Below, in pieces: positions 1 to 10,514 of a DNA stretch of 64,000 bases (position 1 is its first letter; every line of letters begins with the position of its first letter). The notes beneath the pieces were generated by a model, which worked only from the letters and a program-made list of their open reading frames with translations, was not told the DNA's origin and did not search any database. The position numbers and the translations under genes are program-made. This stretch comes from Chlamydoabsidia padenii (lineage: Eukaryota; Mucoromycota; Mucoromycetes; Mucorales; Cunninghamellaceae), in assembly GCA_025330725.1 (NCBI GenBank), contig JAIWND010000015.1:558001-622000 (forward strand), given 5' to 3'.

Positions 1-352
1 TCATATAGTAGATAAAAATAAAAAAATAAAAAGAGTGAATAGTATAGTATGCTGCTGTTAGTTATGAATGGTTGTCCATTAGTTGAGTTATCATTGGATT
101 GAGTATGTATATCGCAGAAATGAGAAGCAGAATCATTCATGTCTCACCCTAAAGCCAGTATATTAGAGTAGATGATTATGTATGATGGTGGATCAAATCA
201 TCATACAAAGTAGACATGGTCATTACTTTATTAGGTAGAAGCTCCTTGCTTAAAAGACCGCCCATGTTGTCGGGATTTCAATCATCCATTTTTCACCAAG
301 GCAAAAAAAAAAATTGAGAACGCTTTCTTCCTCCTTTACAATTATAAAAAAG
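1..352. other. Gene-free left edge and PDI promoter
   Basis: I see no coding exon here. The stretch holds the 5' region of the protein disulfide isomerase gene. A copy of the dispersed CGGGATTT motif lies at 271-278, followed by an A-rich run just before the start codon. Confidence 0.6.
271..283. promoter_or_regulatory. CGGGATTTNAA motif upstream of PDI
   Basis: The sequence CGGGATTTCAATC lies about 70 bp before the PDI start codon. It is one of 21 exact octamer copies counted by eye in the window. A regulatory role is inferred only from repeated promoter-proximal placement. Confidence 0.45.
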
Positions 353-2033
353 ATGAGAACGCTGTCACTTCTCATTGCTGGATTGACTGTACTCTACTCA
401 TTGGTTCATGGTGATTCGTTTACGACTGGGGCGACTGAAGATGAAGCAACTAATGTATTGACCTTGACGGAAGAAACCTTTGATGCAGCCCTGACAACTC
501 ATCCTCTTTTACTTGTCAAGTTTTATACCCCTTGGTGTGGCTACTGTAAAGCTTTAGGTAAGACTTTTAAAAGTGTTTTGTTATTAATAGTATTTACTAA
601 TGATGCCTTTCACTATTATGATAGCACCTGAATATGAAGCCGCTGCTGAACAAATGGCGGAATCATTGACATACAACAATACACTTCTTGCTCAAGTGGA
701 TTGTTCAGTGTATGAAGAACTATGTATCGATCACGACATTAACAGTTTCCCTACCATCAAACTATTCCGAGATGGGATACCAACTATATACGATGGACCA
801 CGACAAACAGCAGCACTGACCCGGTACCTTGAACGACAAAGTATGCCTGCACTAACACGACTTGATGATACGACACAACTGGAGGCTTTTATTCGATCTG
901 ATACTGTGGTGGTGATTGGCTCTGGCTCTGGTGGCTCTGGTGATGAAGATGATACATCCGAATTTTACAAAGTATTCCATACTTTGGCAGAGGAGCTACG
1001 TGATCGATATCTATTTGGTTGGCTCTCTTCTTCTTCAAATGATGAATTAGTACTATATACACGATTTGGTGACGATGATGGCAATAAAGATATCTATGTG
1101 GACGATCTCAATAAACCCGATTCCATCAAGATGTTTATCCGACGCCATCTCACACCTGTATTTGGCCCCATTGGACCTGAAAACTATATTGATTATGAAG
1201 AAGCAGAACTACCCTTGGCTTATTTATTTGTCAACTCTGAACCCATGTTGGCGAATCTATCTGGTGCTGTCCGTACTTTTGCTCAACAGTATCGTGGTCA
1301 AATCAACTTTGTCTATATTGACGCCGACGCCTATCCTGAACAAGCTGAATACCTGGGAATCAATGTTACCAAGGCATCCATCTGGCCTGCCTTTGTGATC
1401 CAAGACCCTCAATCCAGACGATTCATCCTTCATACGACGACCACGGCTGATACGATACGGAATCACCTGGATCAGTATTTACGAAACGAACTAGTACCCC
1501 ATATCGAATCTGATCCTGTGCCTGAATCAAACGATGGTCCGGTCAAGGTGGTGGTGGGATCTCAATTTAATGAACTGGTCACAAGTAGTGATCGAGATGT
1601 GTTGTTGGAAGTGTATGCGCCATGGTGTGGTCATTGTAAAGCCTTGGCTCCGGTATGGACTCGTCTGGGTGAACTCGTGCGTGATCAAAACTATCCTCTG
1701 GTGGTGGCGAAAATGGATGGTACCTCGAATGATATTCCAATGGATGATCCCGCGACTTTTGAAGTGGATGGGTTCCCCACTATTGCTTTTATTGAAGCTT
1801 CGACACATCAGGTGGCCTTGTTGGACAGTGATGATCGATCACTGCGTGCTCTTGTTGATTTTATCCATCGACAAAAAGGGAATGATACTACTCATTTGGA
1901 ATTGTCGGATCAAGATGATGGAATCACTGGTGATGATGGGGCGCATGATGATAGTCAAGATGATGGTGATGGTGACGATGACGATGATGATGATGATCCC
2001 CCTAGAAATAGTCAACGACATGATGAATTATAG
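353..2033 (+). CDS. Protein disulfide-isomerase (ER), two thioredoxin domains
   Basis: Two exons, 353-557 and 625-2033, give a 537-residue protein, the usual length for PDI. An N-terminal hydrophobic signal peptide (about residues 1-19) is followed by a first thioredoxin domain with a WCGYC active site at residues 61-65. Two redox-inactive thioredoxin-like domains follow, then a second catalytic domain with WCGHC starting near residue 402. The tail is very Asp-rich and ends in the ER-retention signal HDEL. The intron falls just after the first active site, and splicing restores the PDI continuation KALAPEY. By family knowledge the enzyme makes, breaks and rearranges disulfides in secretory proteins in the ER lumen. 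I chose the ATG at 353 because it begins the signal peptide. Codon phase and both splice sites agree. Confidence 0.93.
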
Positions 2034-2212
2034 TTTAGCTTTTTTTTTTAAACTAAAATAAAGTTACATTGGGACAGTAAAGGATGGTCAAATAGTGTTT
2101 ACTGTTTATTTATTGGTTAAAAGACAGACTAGGTTGAATACAGAAGAAGAGATACAGATATAAAAAGGGGTAGGGGTGCTACTATCATTGCTAAAACTAG
2201 GTTAATGTTGTA

Positions 2213-3101
2213 TTACATGGCAGGAGTGGTAGGAATGGCAGGAGCAGGATGGATGGTAGTGACTGGAGTAGCGTGCACCTTTTGTTTGTGCTGTTCCTTG
2301 TGTTGCTTCTTGGGTTGTTTCTTGGGTTGTTTCTTGGGTTGCTTCTTGGGTTGCTGTAATTTGTGTCCTTTAGGATGGCATTTCACAGTGGAACCTTCAC
2401 CATTTTTGTTGGGTACCACAACACAGATAGAGGTGGGTTCGTGTTTCTTGATAGGTGTCGAAGTAAATGTTCTGGTGGGTTTATGAGGCGATGATGTTTT
2501 GGTGGGTTTACTGGTACTGTTGGTGGGATGGACAGGTGCTTTGAGAATAGTAACGTAACCTGTAGTAAACCAAAAGAGAGAGAAAGAAAGAAAGAAAGTT
2601 AGAGATATAATCATTTCTTTTAGAAAGACCGGTTATATTACCTGCAAAAGCAATATCAGAAGCGCTGGGACCGATTTCAACCACATATTTCTTGGCAGTG
2701 TTGATATTCTTGGGGATTCTCCACTTGTAGGATCCTTTGGTGCTGTTGACATTGGAAGCAATCACACGATCAATAGTAAGAGATTGAGAAGGACCCGTGG
2801 CCAGAGCAATGGATAACATGGTACTATGGTGGTGCTTTTCGGACACCCCCTTGTGCTTGGTTTCGGTCTTTACTGGCGCGCCCCCACCAGTCCTGTAAAA
2901 AAATGCCCATTAAAAAAAAAAAAAAAGAGAGAAAAAGTTATGAGTTGAGAGTTAAAACTAAAGAGTACCTTACCATTTGAATTCAATGACTTGACCAGCA
3001 TGCCAGATATCTTTTGGTTTAGGACTAACAATAGTAATCGTGCTTGCCAACACCAAATTCACCAGGGCCAGAGATAAAAGTAAGGTTGATTTGAATATCA
3101 T
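2213..3101 (-). CDS. Secreted KRE9/KNH1-like cell-wall protein with PKKQ repeats
   Basis: Three exons, 3101-2974, 2892-2642 and 2559-2213, encode 241 residues. Residues 1-19 form a signal peptide. The next ~100 residues read like the Ig-like N-terminal domain of Kre9/Knh1 proteins: 'ITIVSPKPKDIWHAGQ', then 'YKWRIP' and a closing 'YVTIL' strand. By family knowledge that domain occurs in secreted or GPI proteins tied to beta-1,6-glucan assembly. After it comes a Ser/Thr/Pro-rich linker, then a basic tail with four tandem PKKQ units and HKEQHKQK. No C-terminal hydrophobic GPI-anchor segment is visible, so the protein looks soluble or wall-bound through its basic tail. In-frame upstream ATGs exist, but 3101 starts the signal peptide. 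The Kre9-like assignment is by motif, not alignment. Confidence 0.75.
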
Positions 3102-3990
3102 TGCACAAACAAGAGCTAAGTATATATTTATAAAAGAGAAAGGAAGGAATGAGGTGAGGGGAAGATAAGGAAGGACTGGGGTGTGTAGGGTGTATGAAGA
3201 GGGTGGAAGAAAAGACGAAAGAGAGGGAAAAGAAATGGGTTTTGTGTTCGCAAAAGCTTTATTAAATAAAATATGTGCGACCTTGAGCGGGATTTTAAAA
3301 ATAAAATGGCACACACCACATCAACTAGAAAGAGGGTCGATCTTTTGAATCCAGAGCATTAAGGAGAGATAACTGGTTCTATGTTTAATGATTTAATATA
3401 TCTTTCATTCTAGTTTTTATGTTGGTATAAATAAATAGATAAATGGGTGGCCTTTTTTTTTTTTGTTTTTCCTTTTCGTGAACCGGTGGGATCAAATTAT
3501 GCCAACTTCAAAGTCGGGATTTGAAAAAATACAGTTCTGATGAAAAGAGTAACACCATTCTTGGCCAAGATAAAAAAGAGGTGTCGAGTCAAACATGATA
3601 GGTTAAAACAATAGAGTATATGTATATATCAAGTAGTTCAAGATGATTTAAAAAGAGATATACATAATGATAAGTAATGATGACTTGATAAAGCAAAAAT
3701 TGAAGACATGGTTTTCGTACACATTATGATTTTGATTTTTCATGAGGCGTGATTCCAAAAAGAGGTAGAGTTTTATTATATCAAACAAAGACTTTATTAT
3801 TTGTTGATTATAACACAATAACAAGATGATCGTCCTTTTTCCAAAGGAGTAAAGATAACGATTCATCATTATTTAACTACTATATCTACATGATGATGAT
3901 GATGATGATGATGGGGAATGCATGAATGAATATGAATATAATGTACTAAAGTATAAAAAAGTAATGGTAGAAGAGGAGGAGTGGGGTTGT
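3102..3990. other. Intergenic region, KRE9-like promoter and LAMMER kinase 3' side
   Basis: No convincing exon is seen. A TATA-like TATAAATA (minus strand, 3132-3125) lies close to the KRE9-like start. Copies of the CGGGATTT motif are at 3288 and 3515, and a (GAT)n microsatellite spans about 3890-3913. Confidence 0.5.
3288..3300. promoter_or_regulatory. CGGGATTTNAA motif upstream of KRE9-like gene
   Basis: CGGGATTTTAAAA lies about 190 bp upstream of the minus-strand start at 3101. A second copy, with TTTGAAA, begins at 3515. The regulatory role is inferred. Confidence 0.4.
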
Positions 3991-4300
3991 TTATACAGTA
4001 AAATAGGGGTGTCGAAGTGCTTCCCGAGCAGATATCCTTGAGTTGGGGTCATACAATAACATTCGTTGAATTAGATCCAAGAAGTGTATGTTCATAGAAT
4101 CGGTTGGATGAATCAATTCCTATATAAAAGACAGTTAGTCCACTTTACTTACCTACTTTTATTTTTATTTTATATTTTTTTTATCCAACTTACAATTAGT
4201 GGTTTCATTTTACGGACGGATTGACGACTTTGGCGAGTGATTTTGGTATCTGGGTAATTTAATCGGTTGTTCTTGAAATACGATCGTCCTTCTTGACTAT

Positions 4301-4337
<37 letters not shown>

Positions 4338-5631
4338 TTAGTGTCAGATCATTACGTAAAAGGGGGATCAAATTACCTTGCCAATGGAGGTATTTCTGGA
4401 GGAATGGATCCAAGGACAGCCTGCATCATTGCCAAATGTTCAAGATTATCATGAGTATGGAAGAGAGCATCACCTATAAAGAATTCGACCAAAATACAAC
4501 CTATAGACCAAATATCACAAGGATAAGACCATCCCATACCTAAATCAAAATTCCAGTAGATTAATACAAAAACCTCCCAAGACCTTCATAATTTCAACTT
4601 ACCTAGTATGACTTCAGGTGCTCGGTAATGCCTTGTGGATACAACTGCAGCGTGGTAATCTTGTTCAAATGTAGCTGATCCAAAATCAATCAATCGAATG
4701 TTGGTATCCTCCAAAACAAAGGATTCTCTGTTCTATATATATATATATATAAAGGGTAATGTGAGTTTCAGGTAAAGTATAGGGGATGATCTACTTACGC
4801 CAGATAGAATAGGATGACTAGTGTGATTAACCAAAAGGATATTTTCGGGTTTTAAATCAGTGTGTATAAGATTATGATCGTGAAGGACTAGATATATATA
4901 GATGAGTATACCAATGTTATGTTTTGTATGATTGTCACTACTTACAGGCTACACTTGTCAAGAGTTGTTTAGCGAATTCCTGTATATGATACATGGGGAA
5001 GGGCTTGAAGTGATTCGATTTCAAGAAATCAAAGACCGATTGACCCAATAAATCAAATACCATACAAACATGATTTCGATGATCAAACCATTCCAACAAG
5101 TGAATACATTTACTATTAAACAGAATAAAGAAGAGTATTAGTGTATATATTAGTATTAGTAATAGTAACTTACTTCAAGTTTAAAGGATCCCTCTTCTTG
5201 AGAGTGTTGAGTACTCTTATTTCGATTTTACTTGCATCACGGTATTTTGGTATTGCCCGAATCACCTTGATGGCACAATATGTCCGACGCACTCGATCAA
5301 AGCATTCAACCACTTTACCAAATGTTCCTTGTCCTAATAATCGCATAATCTTGTCTATAGAATACAATTAGTTTTCTTTTCATACCATATTCTTTTCTAC
5401 TTACATCTAGGAGTTAAGGATTCATTAGGTTTGATAATATAATGTCCATCTTTATCATCATATGCCTATATCAAGGATTAGTTAACTATTTTTATTATGA
5501 TCCAGTCAATAACTTACTTCATTGGATAATTCATTTGTATGTATAATTGGTGCATAAGAAGTGATAGTTGGATTTAATGAAGAGTGCCCGCCTATTTGAG
5601 CCCAACACACAATTTGATTAGTTAACGGGGG

Positions 5632-5670
<39 letters not shown>

Positions 5671-5834
5671 TTGGAGCTTACCTTGATCCTTTTTGCTACG
5701 TTTAAAAGAGGGAATGTCGTCATTTTGATAAGTTCGAACACGTTTATTGTTGTAGTTGGAAACAAAAGCATTAGCAGCCGCTGAAGCAGTGGTATAGATT
5801 TGACTGGAAGGATAAGACAAGTCAGGGTGGTGAT

Positions 5835-5876
<42 letters not shown>

Positions 5877-6015
5877 CTGGTGTCACTGGTTTACTATTCC
5901 CACTTGATCGTAGAGTGGTAACACTGACTGAAGAAGACAATTGAGCTGGAGGTGGTGTGGGTGAATCTTCAATTACAATCACTTCTATCCCCATGGTAGT
6001 AGTCATACTATACAT
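3991..6015 (-). CDS. LAMMER (CLK-family) dual-specificity protein kinase
   Basis: A multi-exon gene on the minus strand. The N-terminal region is low-complexity and carries a poly-Gln run (5839-5876). The kinase domain begins '[13 protein letters not shown]' and continues with the CLK hallmark '[14 protein letters not shown]', catalytic loop '[10 protein letters not shown]', 'LIDFGSATF' and '[12 protein letters not shown]'. The family signature reads [11 protein letters not shown], where animal LAMMER kinases have EHLAMMER. The end is '[11 protein letters not shown]'. By family knowledge these kinases phosphorylate SR-type splicing factors and other nuclear proteins, and in fungi affect stress, flocculation and cell cycle. 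Exon 1 is 6015-5682 and exon 2 starts at 5591. The first intron (5681-5592) is 90 nt, in frame and stop-free, and would encode poly-Asn if retained. Short introns interrupt the kinase domain. An ATG at 6003 is an alternative start. Confidence 0.9.
4303..4335. repeat. (AG)n microsatellite in kinase intron
   Basis: A run of AG dinucleotides lies within an intron of the LAMMER kinase gene. Confidence 0.85.
5638..5671. repeat. (ATT)n microsatellite in kinase intron 1
   Basis: About a dozen ATT units on the plus strand, AAT on the sense strand. They lie inside the in-frame intron of the LAMMER kinase and read as poly-Asn if not spliced. Confidence 0.85.
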
Positions 6016-6243
6016 ACTATATCATACATATTAATAAAGTATAAAGTTAGTTAAGAGTGGAGGGTGGATCTTTAATGGGTTGATATAAAAGACCTTTATA
6101 AAGTTATTCTTACCTTGTTTTGGGATGAATTCAAGGGAGAATAATAAAGTGAGGGAGAAAGGAGGTGTTATAAAGAAGAAGAAGAAAAGAGAGAAAAGAG
6201 AGATAAATATCGCCAAAAGTGGGCGAAATAAAGAAACGGACGT

Positions 6244-6256
6244 CGGGATTTAAAAA
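6244..6256. promoter_or_regulatory. CGGGATTTNAA motif upstream of LAMMER kinase
   Basis: CGGGATTTAAAAA is about 230 bp upstream of the kinase start at 6015. The role is inferred from recurrence upstream of other genes. Confidence 0.4.
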
Positions 6257-7706
6257 TATGTGAATTGAATCAAAACCTGGTCAAAATGTGTGATGCCATG
6301 GTTCCTTGTATACTCAAGTTCCAAACAGAATAATGCAACTATTATATCAACTTCTTCCATCTATAACTCTGATTTGTCTAAAAGGATGGTTCTATTGTAT
6401 TACTTTTCTTCCGGTGAAGTTTGATGAACCCAAGTCGGCGGGTTTTAAAAAGTTTATTTTTAAAAACCTCCTGGAAAAAAAAGTATTTTCTCTCTCTCTC
6501 TCTCTCTCTTTCTTACTTTTTTTCCTCATTCCCAATGAAACATGGCAAATGTTTTTTATGATAACTAGGTAATTACATTCTATTATACATTATAATTGTA
6601 TCTAACTCGATCTTTTTAATGTGTTGGTGACAAAGTAGGTAGATAAAAACGACCGTCTCCCTCCCCTCATTGATCAAGGGACTCATGACTATCACTAAAG
6701 GTAAGTACAACATTATCACTCGGACCGATTATAGATTATATCTATTCACAAAGATATAAAGTGCACTGGCCATCGATTCATTTTTTTAAACTAGGTAAGA
6801 CCCATTTTGTTATTGCTGTTTACTAACAACTATCGGCTCTTCCTTTTTAGTAGGAACCCAAACTCTTTTTTTTTTTTTTGGGGGGGGGGGACCCATTTCG
6901 GTATAGGATCCCGAAGGAAGAAAACGATCATCACCACGAAGAATATGTATGGACTTGCACTAATGGAACGACACATCTCTGCCCCCCTTAGAAATAGATC
7001 ACCCTACATGTAGTTTAAATATTTATTGTAATAAAGAAACGGTTTTATTATATGTTAAACGGATCTCTATTGCATGTGATTAAGTATGTTTGGATGCATA
7101 GGAATACCAATCAAAAAGTCTATGGTGTAACCAATGCAAAAAAAAAAGGTTGAAAAGGCTGTGTGCTTGCTTCTACATTTAGATCCATATGCATCACATT
7201 TGATTATAACAAACTATAACGGGTTTCCAAATGAAGGAAGATGACAGGTAAAATAATGAAATCAGTGGTGTTTGGGTTTTATTTAAACAAATTATATAAT
7301 CAAGTTAATGATAAAAGAAGACTATATTGACATGGGGGTAAATAAGAGGATGATATAATACTACTACTACTGCTACTGCTACTAAAAAAAGTGATGATGA
7401 TGATGATGATAATGATGATGATATATAAAGGGGAAATGCATATAAATAAAACATATGAGTAAGACTAGAATACTAAAAAATGCATGAAGTGTAGAGGGAA
7501 TATGTATATAAAGAGCATATAAACAAAAAAAAAAAGGGGGGGGGAAGGAGATAGACTAAAAGACTAGGTTATGTAAAAAGATATAAGGGGGTAGCGTAAT
7601 AGAAGGAGAGAGTGATGATAATGAATATTCCGTCAACGGACCATAAAGAAGTAATACTGTGAATAAAAAAAAAAGAATATATAAAAGGATAGTAATTGGA
7701 GTAAGA

Positions 7707-7840
<134 letters not shown>

Positions 7841-7852
7841 CAATAAGATGAT

Positions 7853-8836
7853 CTAGAGATTCTTATATCGCCGTTTTCCAGTGACCTTCATGGCTTGAAT
7901 CTGAGGTGAGGTTCGACAAGCTTCTTCCACCCGCAAGTGTCGCTTCAAAGCATCCGTACGAGCAAATGCTTTTTTACAACATAAGCAAGCATAAGGCTTA
8001 TCACCAGTGTGCACCCTAATGTGTCTTTGTAAATCATGTTTTCTGGCAAAACTCCTGGTACACAAATGACATTGGTAAGGTCGATTATCTGACGGAGTCG
8101 AAGGAGGTGAAGGAGGTGAAGGAGGAAGAAGATGATGTTGATAAACTGGTGCTGCTGCTGATGATGATGATGATGATGATGGAGATCGATGTTTTACTGA
8201 AGAAGACAAGGATGGTGATGGTAAAGATGTTGATCCTATGGTTGATGTTGTATCCATTCGATAATGTCCCATTAGATTATTGTTACAAGAGTAAGCGCAT
8301 GCCATGATATCTTCTGTTTCGTGTAGCATTGGTGATTCATTCTTGAAATACATGGCTTCATCAAATGAGTGTCGTTGATTCATACCATAAGGAGAAGGAG
8401 AATAATGTGGAGAGTAGTTGGGTGAATACATATCGTTGTTGTTCCATGAATCGGCAAAAGTGGGTGATGAAGTAGAAGAGGTGCCGACATCAGTAGGTGA
8501 AGGTGAGAATAAAGAGAATCCGGTAGCAAGATCAGGAGAAGACATGTTACTTGAATAATCATCCACCATCAAAGGTTGACACATATCCTCTTTCATCCCA
8601 TAAAATCCTCCTGTTGTTGGTGTATGTTGGTAATACCGATAATACTGTTGTTGATGGACCGGTGATACCATATTGTCATTTCGCTCGATTGGATATTCTT
8701 GTTTCACCATCATCATCATCAAAGGTGGTGGTGGACTTTGACGATTGGTACCTTGGGTCCAAGGAGGAGGATAGTCATACCCATTGTCAAATGTTGATGT
8801 ACACATATCGTCCATAATAGGGTGTTCTTGATACAT
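7853..8836 (-). CDS. C2H2/C2HC zinc-finger transcription factor, Crz1-like
   Basis: A single exon encodes 327 residues if started at the ATG at 8836; the frame stays open to 8917 (354 residues). The first ~230 residues are rich in Ser, Pro, Tyr and Met. Two zinc fingers follow near the C-terminus. Finger one is a classic C2H2 ('CHLCTRSFARKHDLQRH'). Finger two has C-x2-C-x12-H but ends H-x6-C ('HLRVEEAC'), a C2HC variant like the last finger of calcineurin-responsive Crz1 factors. The linker 'TGDKPYAC' is canonical. By family knowledge Crz1 proteins turn on stress and calcium-response genes after dephosphorylation by calcineurin. I see no unambiguous PxIxIT docking motif, so 'Crz1-like' rests on the fingers only. 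A long CT tract follows the stop codon on the sense strand. Confidence 0.75.
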   Translation of the reverse strand: MYQEHPIMDDMCTSTFDNGYDYPPPWTQGTNRQSPPPPLMMMMVKQEYPIERNDNMVSPVHQQQYYRYYQHTPTTGGFYGMKEDMCQPLMVDDYSSNMSSPDLATGFSLFSPSPTDVGTSSTSSPTFADSWNNNDMYSPNYSPHYSPSPYGMNQRHSFDEAMYFKNESPMLHETEDIMACAYSCNNNLMGHYRMDTTSTIGSTSLPSPSLSSSVKHRSPSSSSSSSAAAPVYQHHLLPPSPPSPPSTPSDNRPYQCHLCTRSFARKHDLQRHIRVHTGDKPYACLCCKKAFARTDALKRHLRVEEACRTSPQIQAMKVTGKRRYKNL

Positions 8837-8917
8837 TGAGGCAGATCCGGAGTTGTTTTGGGGGAGGGTTTTTTTTTTTTTTAGTAAGGATTCAATACAG
8901 GATATAAAATTATACAA

Positions 8918-10019
8918 AAAGAGTTGCTTTTATGTATAATTTAACAATATGTATACAAAAAGGAATATAAAAAAAAGAGTAGGTTTTTTTTTTTTAAAAA
9001 AAAAAGAAAAAGTGAAAAGAAGAAGAGAAAGGAGCGAATTCAATCCCCGCCGAGGTTAAACGTCAATTTATATTGATTTGGCACGGCCCATTAAAAGGAA
9101 TTAAGGGGGAAAACAGGGGATATGCTTGAGCAAAGACTGAAGTGCGGAACACATAAAAAAAAAAAGAAACACACGCAGTCAACACACTTTTCCATTCATA
9201 CCCACCCGAAATTATTTTCTTTTGGGGGTTGCTCCTTATTACTACGCTTTACACACACACATTACTAACATCATAGGATGAATGCATTAACACAAGACTT
9301 TCTACACTACTATATAAAAAAAAGAGGTATGCTATCACTTGAAGGGATTCAATCCACCCTCACACGAATATCGGAACAAGGAAAACCTTTTGTCGATCAA
9401 TAGCAAAGGAGGGGGAAAATACAAATGATGTTAAAAATAAGTTTGAGTGTCACCATACTACCACAGGAAGGATTTGACAAGACTTTAATTGGGGGGAGGG
9501 GCTTTGCTTTCTATTTTGATCTTCAAAAGAAACAGGGAGGTCGTGTGTTACTCAAAGCGGGATTTGAATTTAAGTGCCTCGCCAAAAAAAAAAAGTGACA
9601 CTTTTACTAAAGATCGGTGATTGGCCCGAATCTCATGTATGTCATTGAAGAAGAGGAGTAGTCGAATGGAAAGAAAAGAAGAAAAGTTCTCATGCTTTAT
9701 GTATGTGTGTGTCTACAACCTTCCATCTTGATCATTTTCTATTATCATCCGCATCTCTTCATTACAACACCCCAGCATCGGGGTTTGAATAAAGGAGTTG
9801 ATGAGAGAGAGAGAGAAGCAACAATAAGCATGATCTTTAAAGAACATTTCGTCTTTTTTCCGAAAATGCACATGTACTGAAATGACCAAAAAAAAAAAAA
9901 ATGGGAAAGTCGTCTCGTAAACTGGTCTTTTCTTTTTTCTTTTTTATATTTATAAATGATTGAGGAAAGGGAATACATGACCAAGTTCAATTGGATGATT
10001 GTAATATCCTTTTTTTTCC
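8918..10019. other. Intergenic, zinc-finger gene promoter
   Basis: I see no coding exon. The stretch contains A- and T-runs, a CA-rich patch near 9240, and CGGGATTTGAATTT at 9558. Confidence 0.5.
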
Positions 10020-10196
10020 TTATTGCACCTCTTTTCCTTTAAAGTAAGGGGTAATACACCAAGGAGGATTGAAATCATGCATATTGAAGCGCCGCTTTAA
10101 TATGATTTCATGCGCTTTTTGTTCTCCTTTTCGCATCCAACTTGTCATATTGCCGCCCGAGCAAATGATCTGCATCCCTTTCAGGATATCTGTCAT
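10020..10196 (-). CDS. Possible 58-aa small protein or terminal exon, unrecognised
   Basis: An open frame from ATG (10196) to TAA (10020) encodes 58 residues beginning MTDILKGMQIICSGG and ending in 'PPWCITPYFKGKEVQ'. Three nucleotides upstream lies a good splice acceptor (pyrimidine-rich ...TTTTTTAG), so it could be a second exon with a 5' UTR intron, or the last exon of a transcript starting in the 10.2-10.5 kb region. No earlier coding exon is convincing there. The amino-acid mix, with two Trp, two Cys and a basic centre, is more protein-like than the surrounding AT-rich spacer. Part of it (10070-10113) is an imperfect palindrome. I do not recognise the family. It lies downstream of NDUFS1 on the same strand. 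Confidence 0.35.
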   Translation of the reverse strand: MTDILKGMQIICSGGNMTSWMRKGEQKAHEIILKRRFNMHDFNPPWCITPYFKGKEVQ

Positions 10197-10514
10197 GACC
10201 TAAAAAAGAATACTATAGACAAGACAAAACACCATTTTTATTATTATTATATCTATTGAAGCAATAATAGTGACAAAGTGATAGGGAAAGGGATGACTAG
10301 TAATCAAACGTAGACAAAAGGTAAGGGAGGGAAGAGTGACAGATGTGGAAGAAGTAAAACAAAACAAAACAAGGAGGGGGGGGGAATATAATCATTCTAA
10401 AAAACTAAACATAACAACGATATCCAATTCCCCATGGACATATAACACATATAACTAAAAATAAAAAAAGAGAGAGACTATCAACTATATTAACACCACC
10501 AAACCCGGATCGGT
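10197..10514. other. Spacer downstream of NDUFS1
   Basis: An AT-rich 3' region of the NDUFS1 gene with AG- and A-runs. No exon is identified, apart from the possible splice acceptor at about 10200 for the small ORF. Confidence 0.5.

Noticed and set aside
1534..2061. Met/Trp-rich 175-codon ORF
   Set aside because: Out-of-frame shadow of the PDI gene.
5506..5681. Poly-Asn as part of the mature LAMMER kinase
   Set aside because: GTAAGC donor, TAACTAAT branch site and ATAG acceptor mark it as intronic; kept only as an intron-retention idea.
6681..7013. ATG with GTAAGT donor and several later acceptors, possibly a small gene
   Set aside because: No combination gives a convincing protein; the region is homopolymer-rich.
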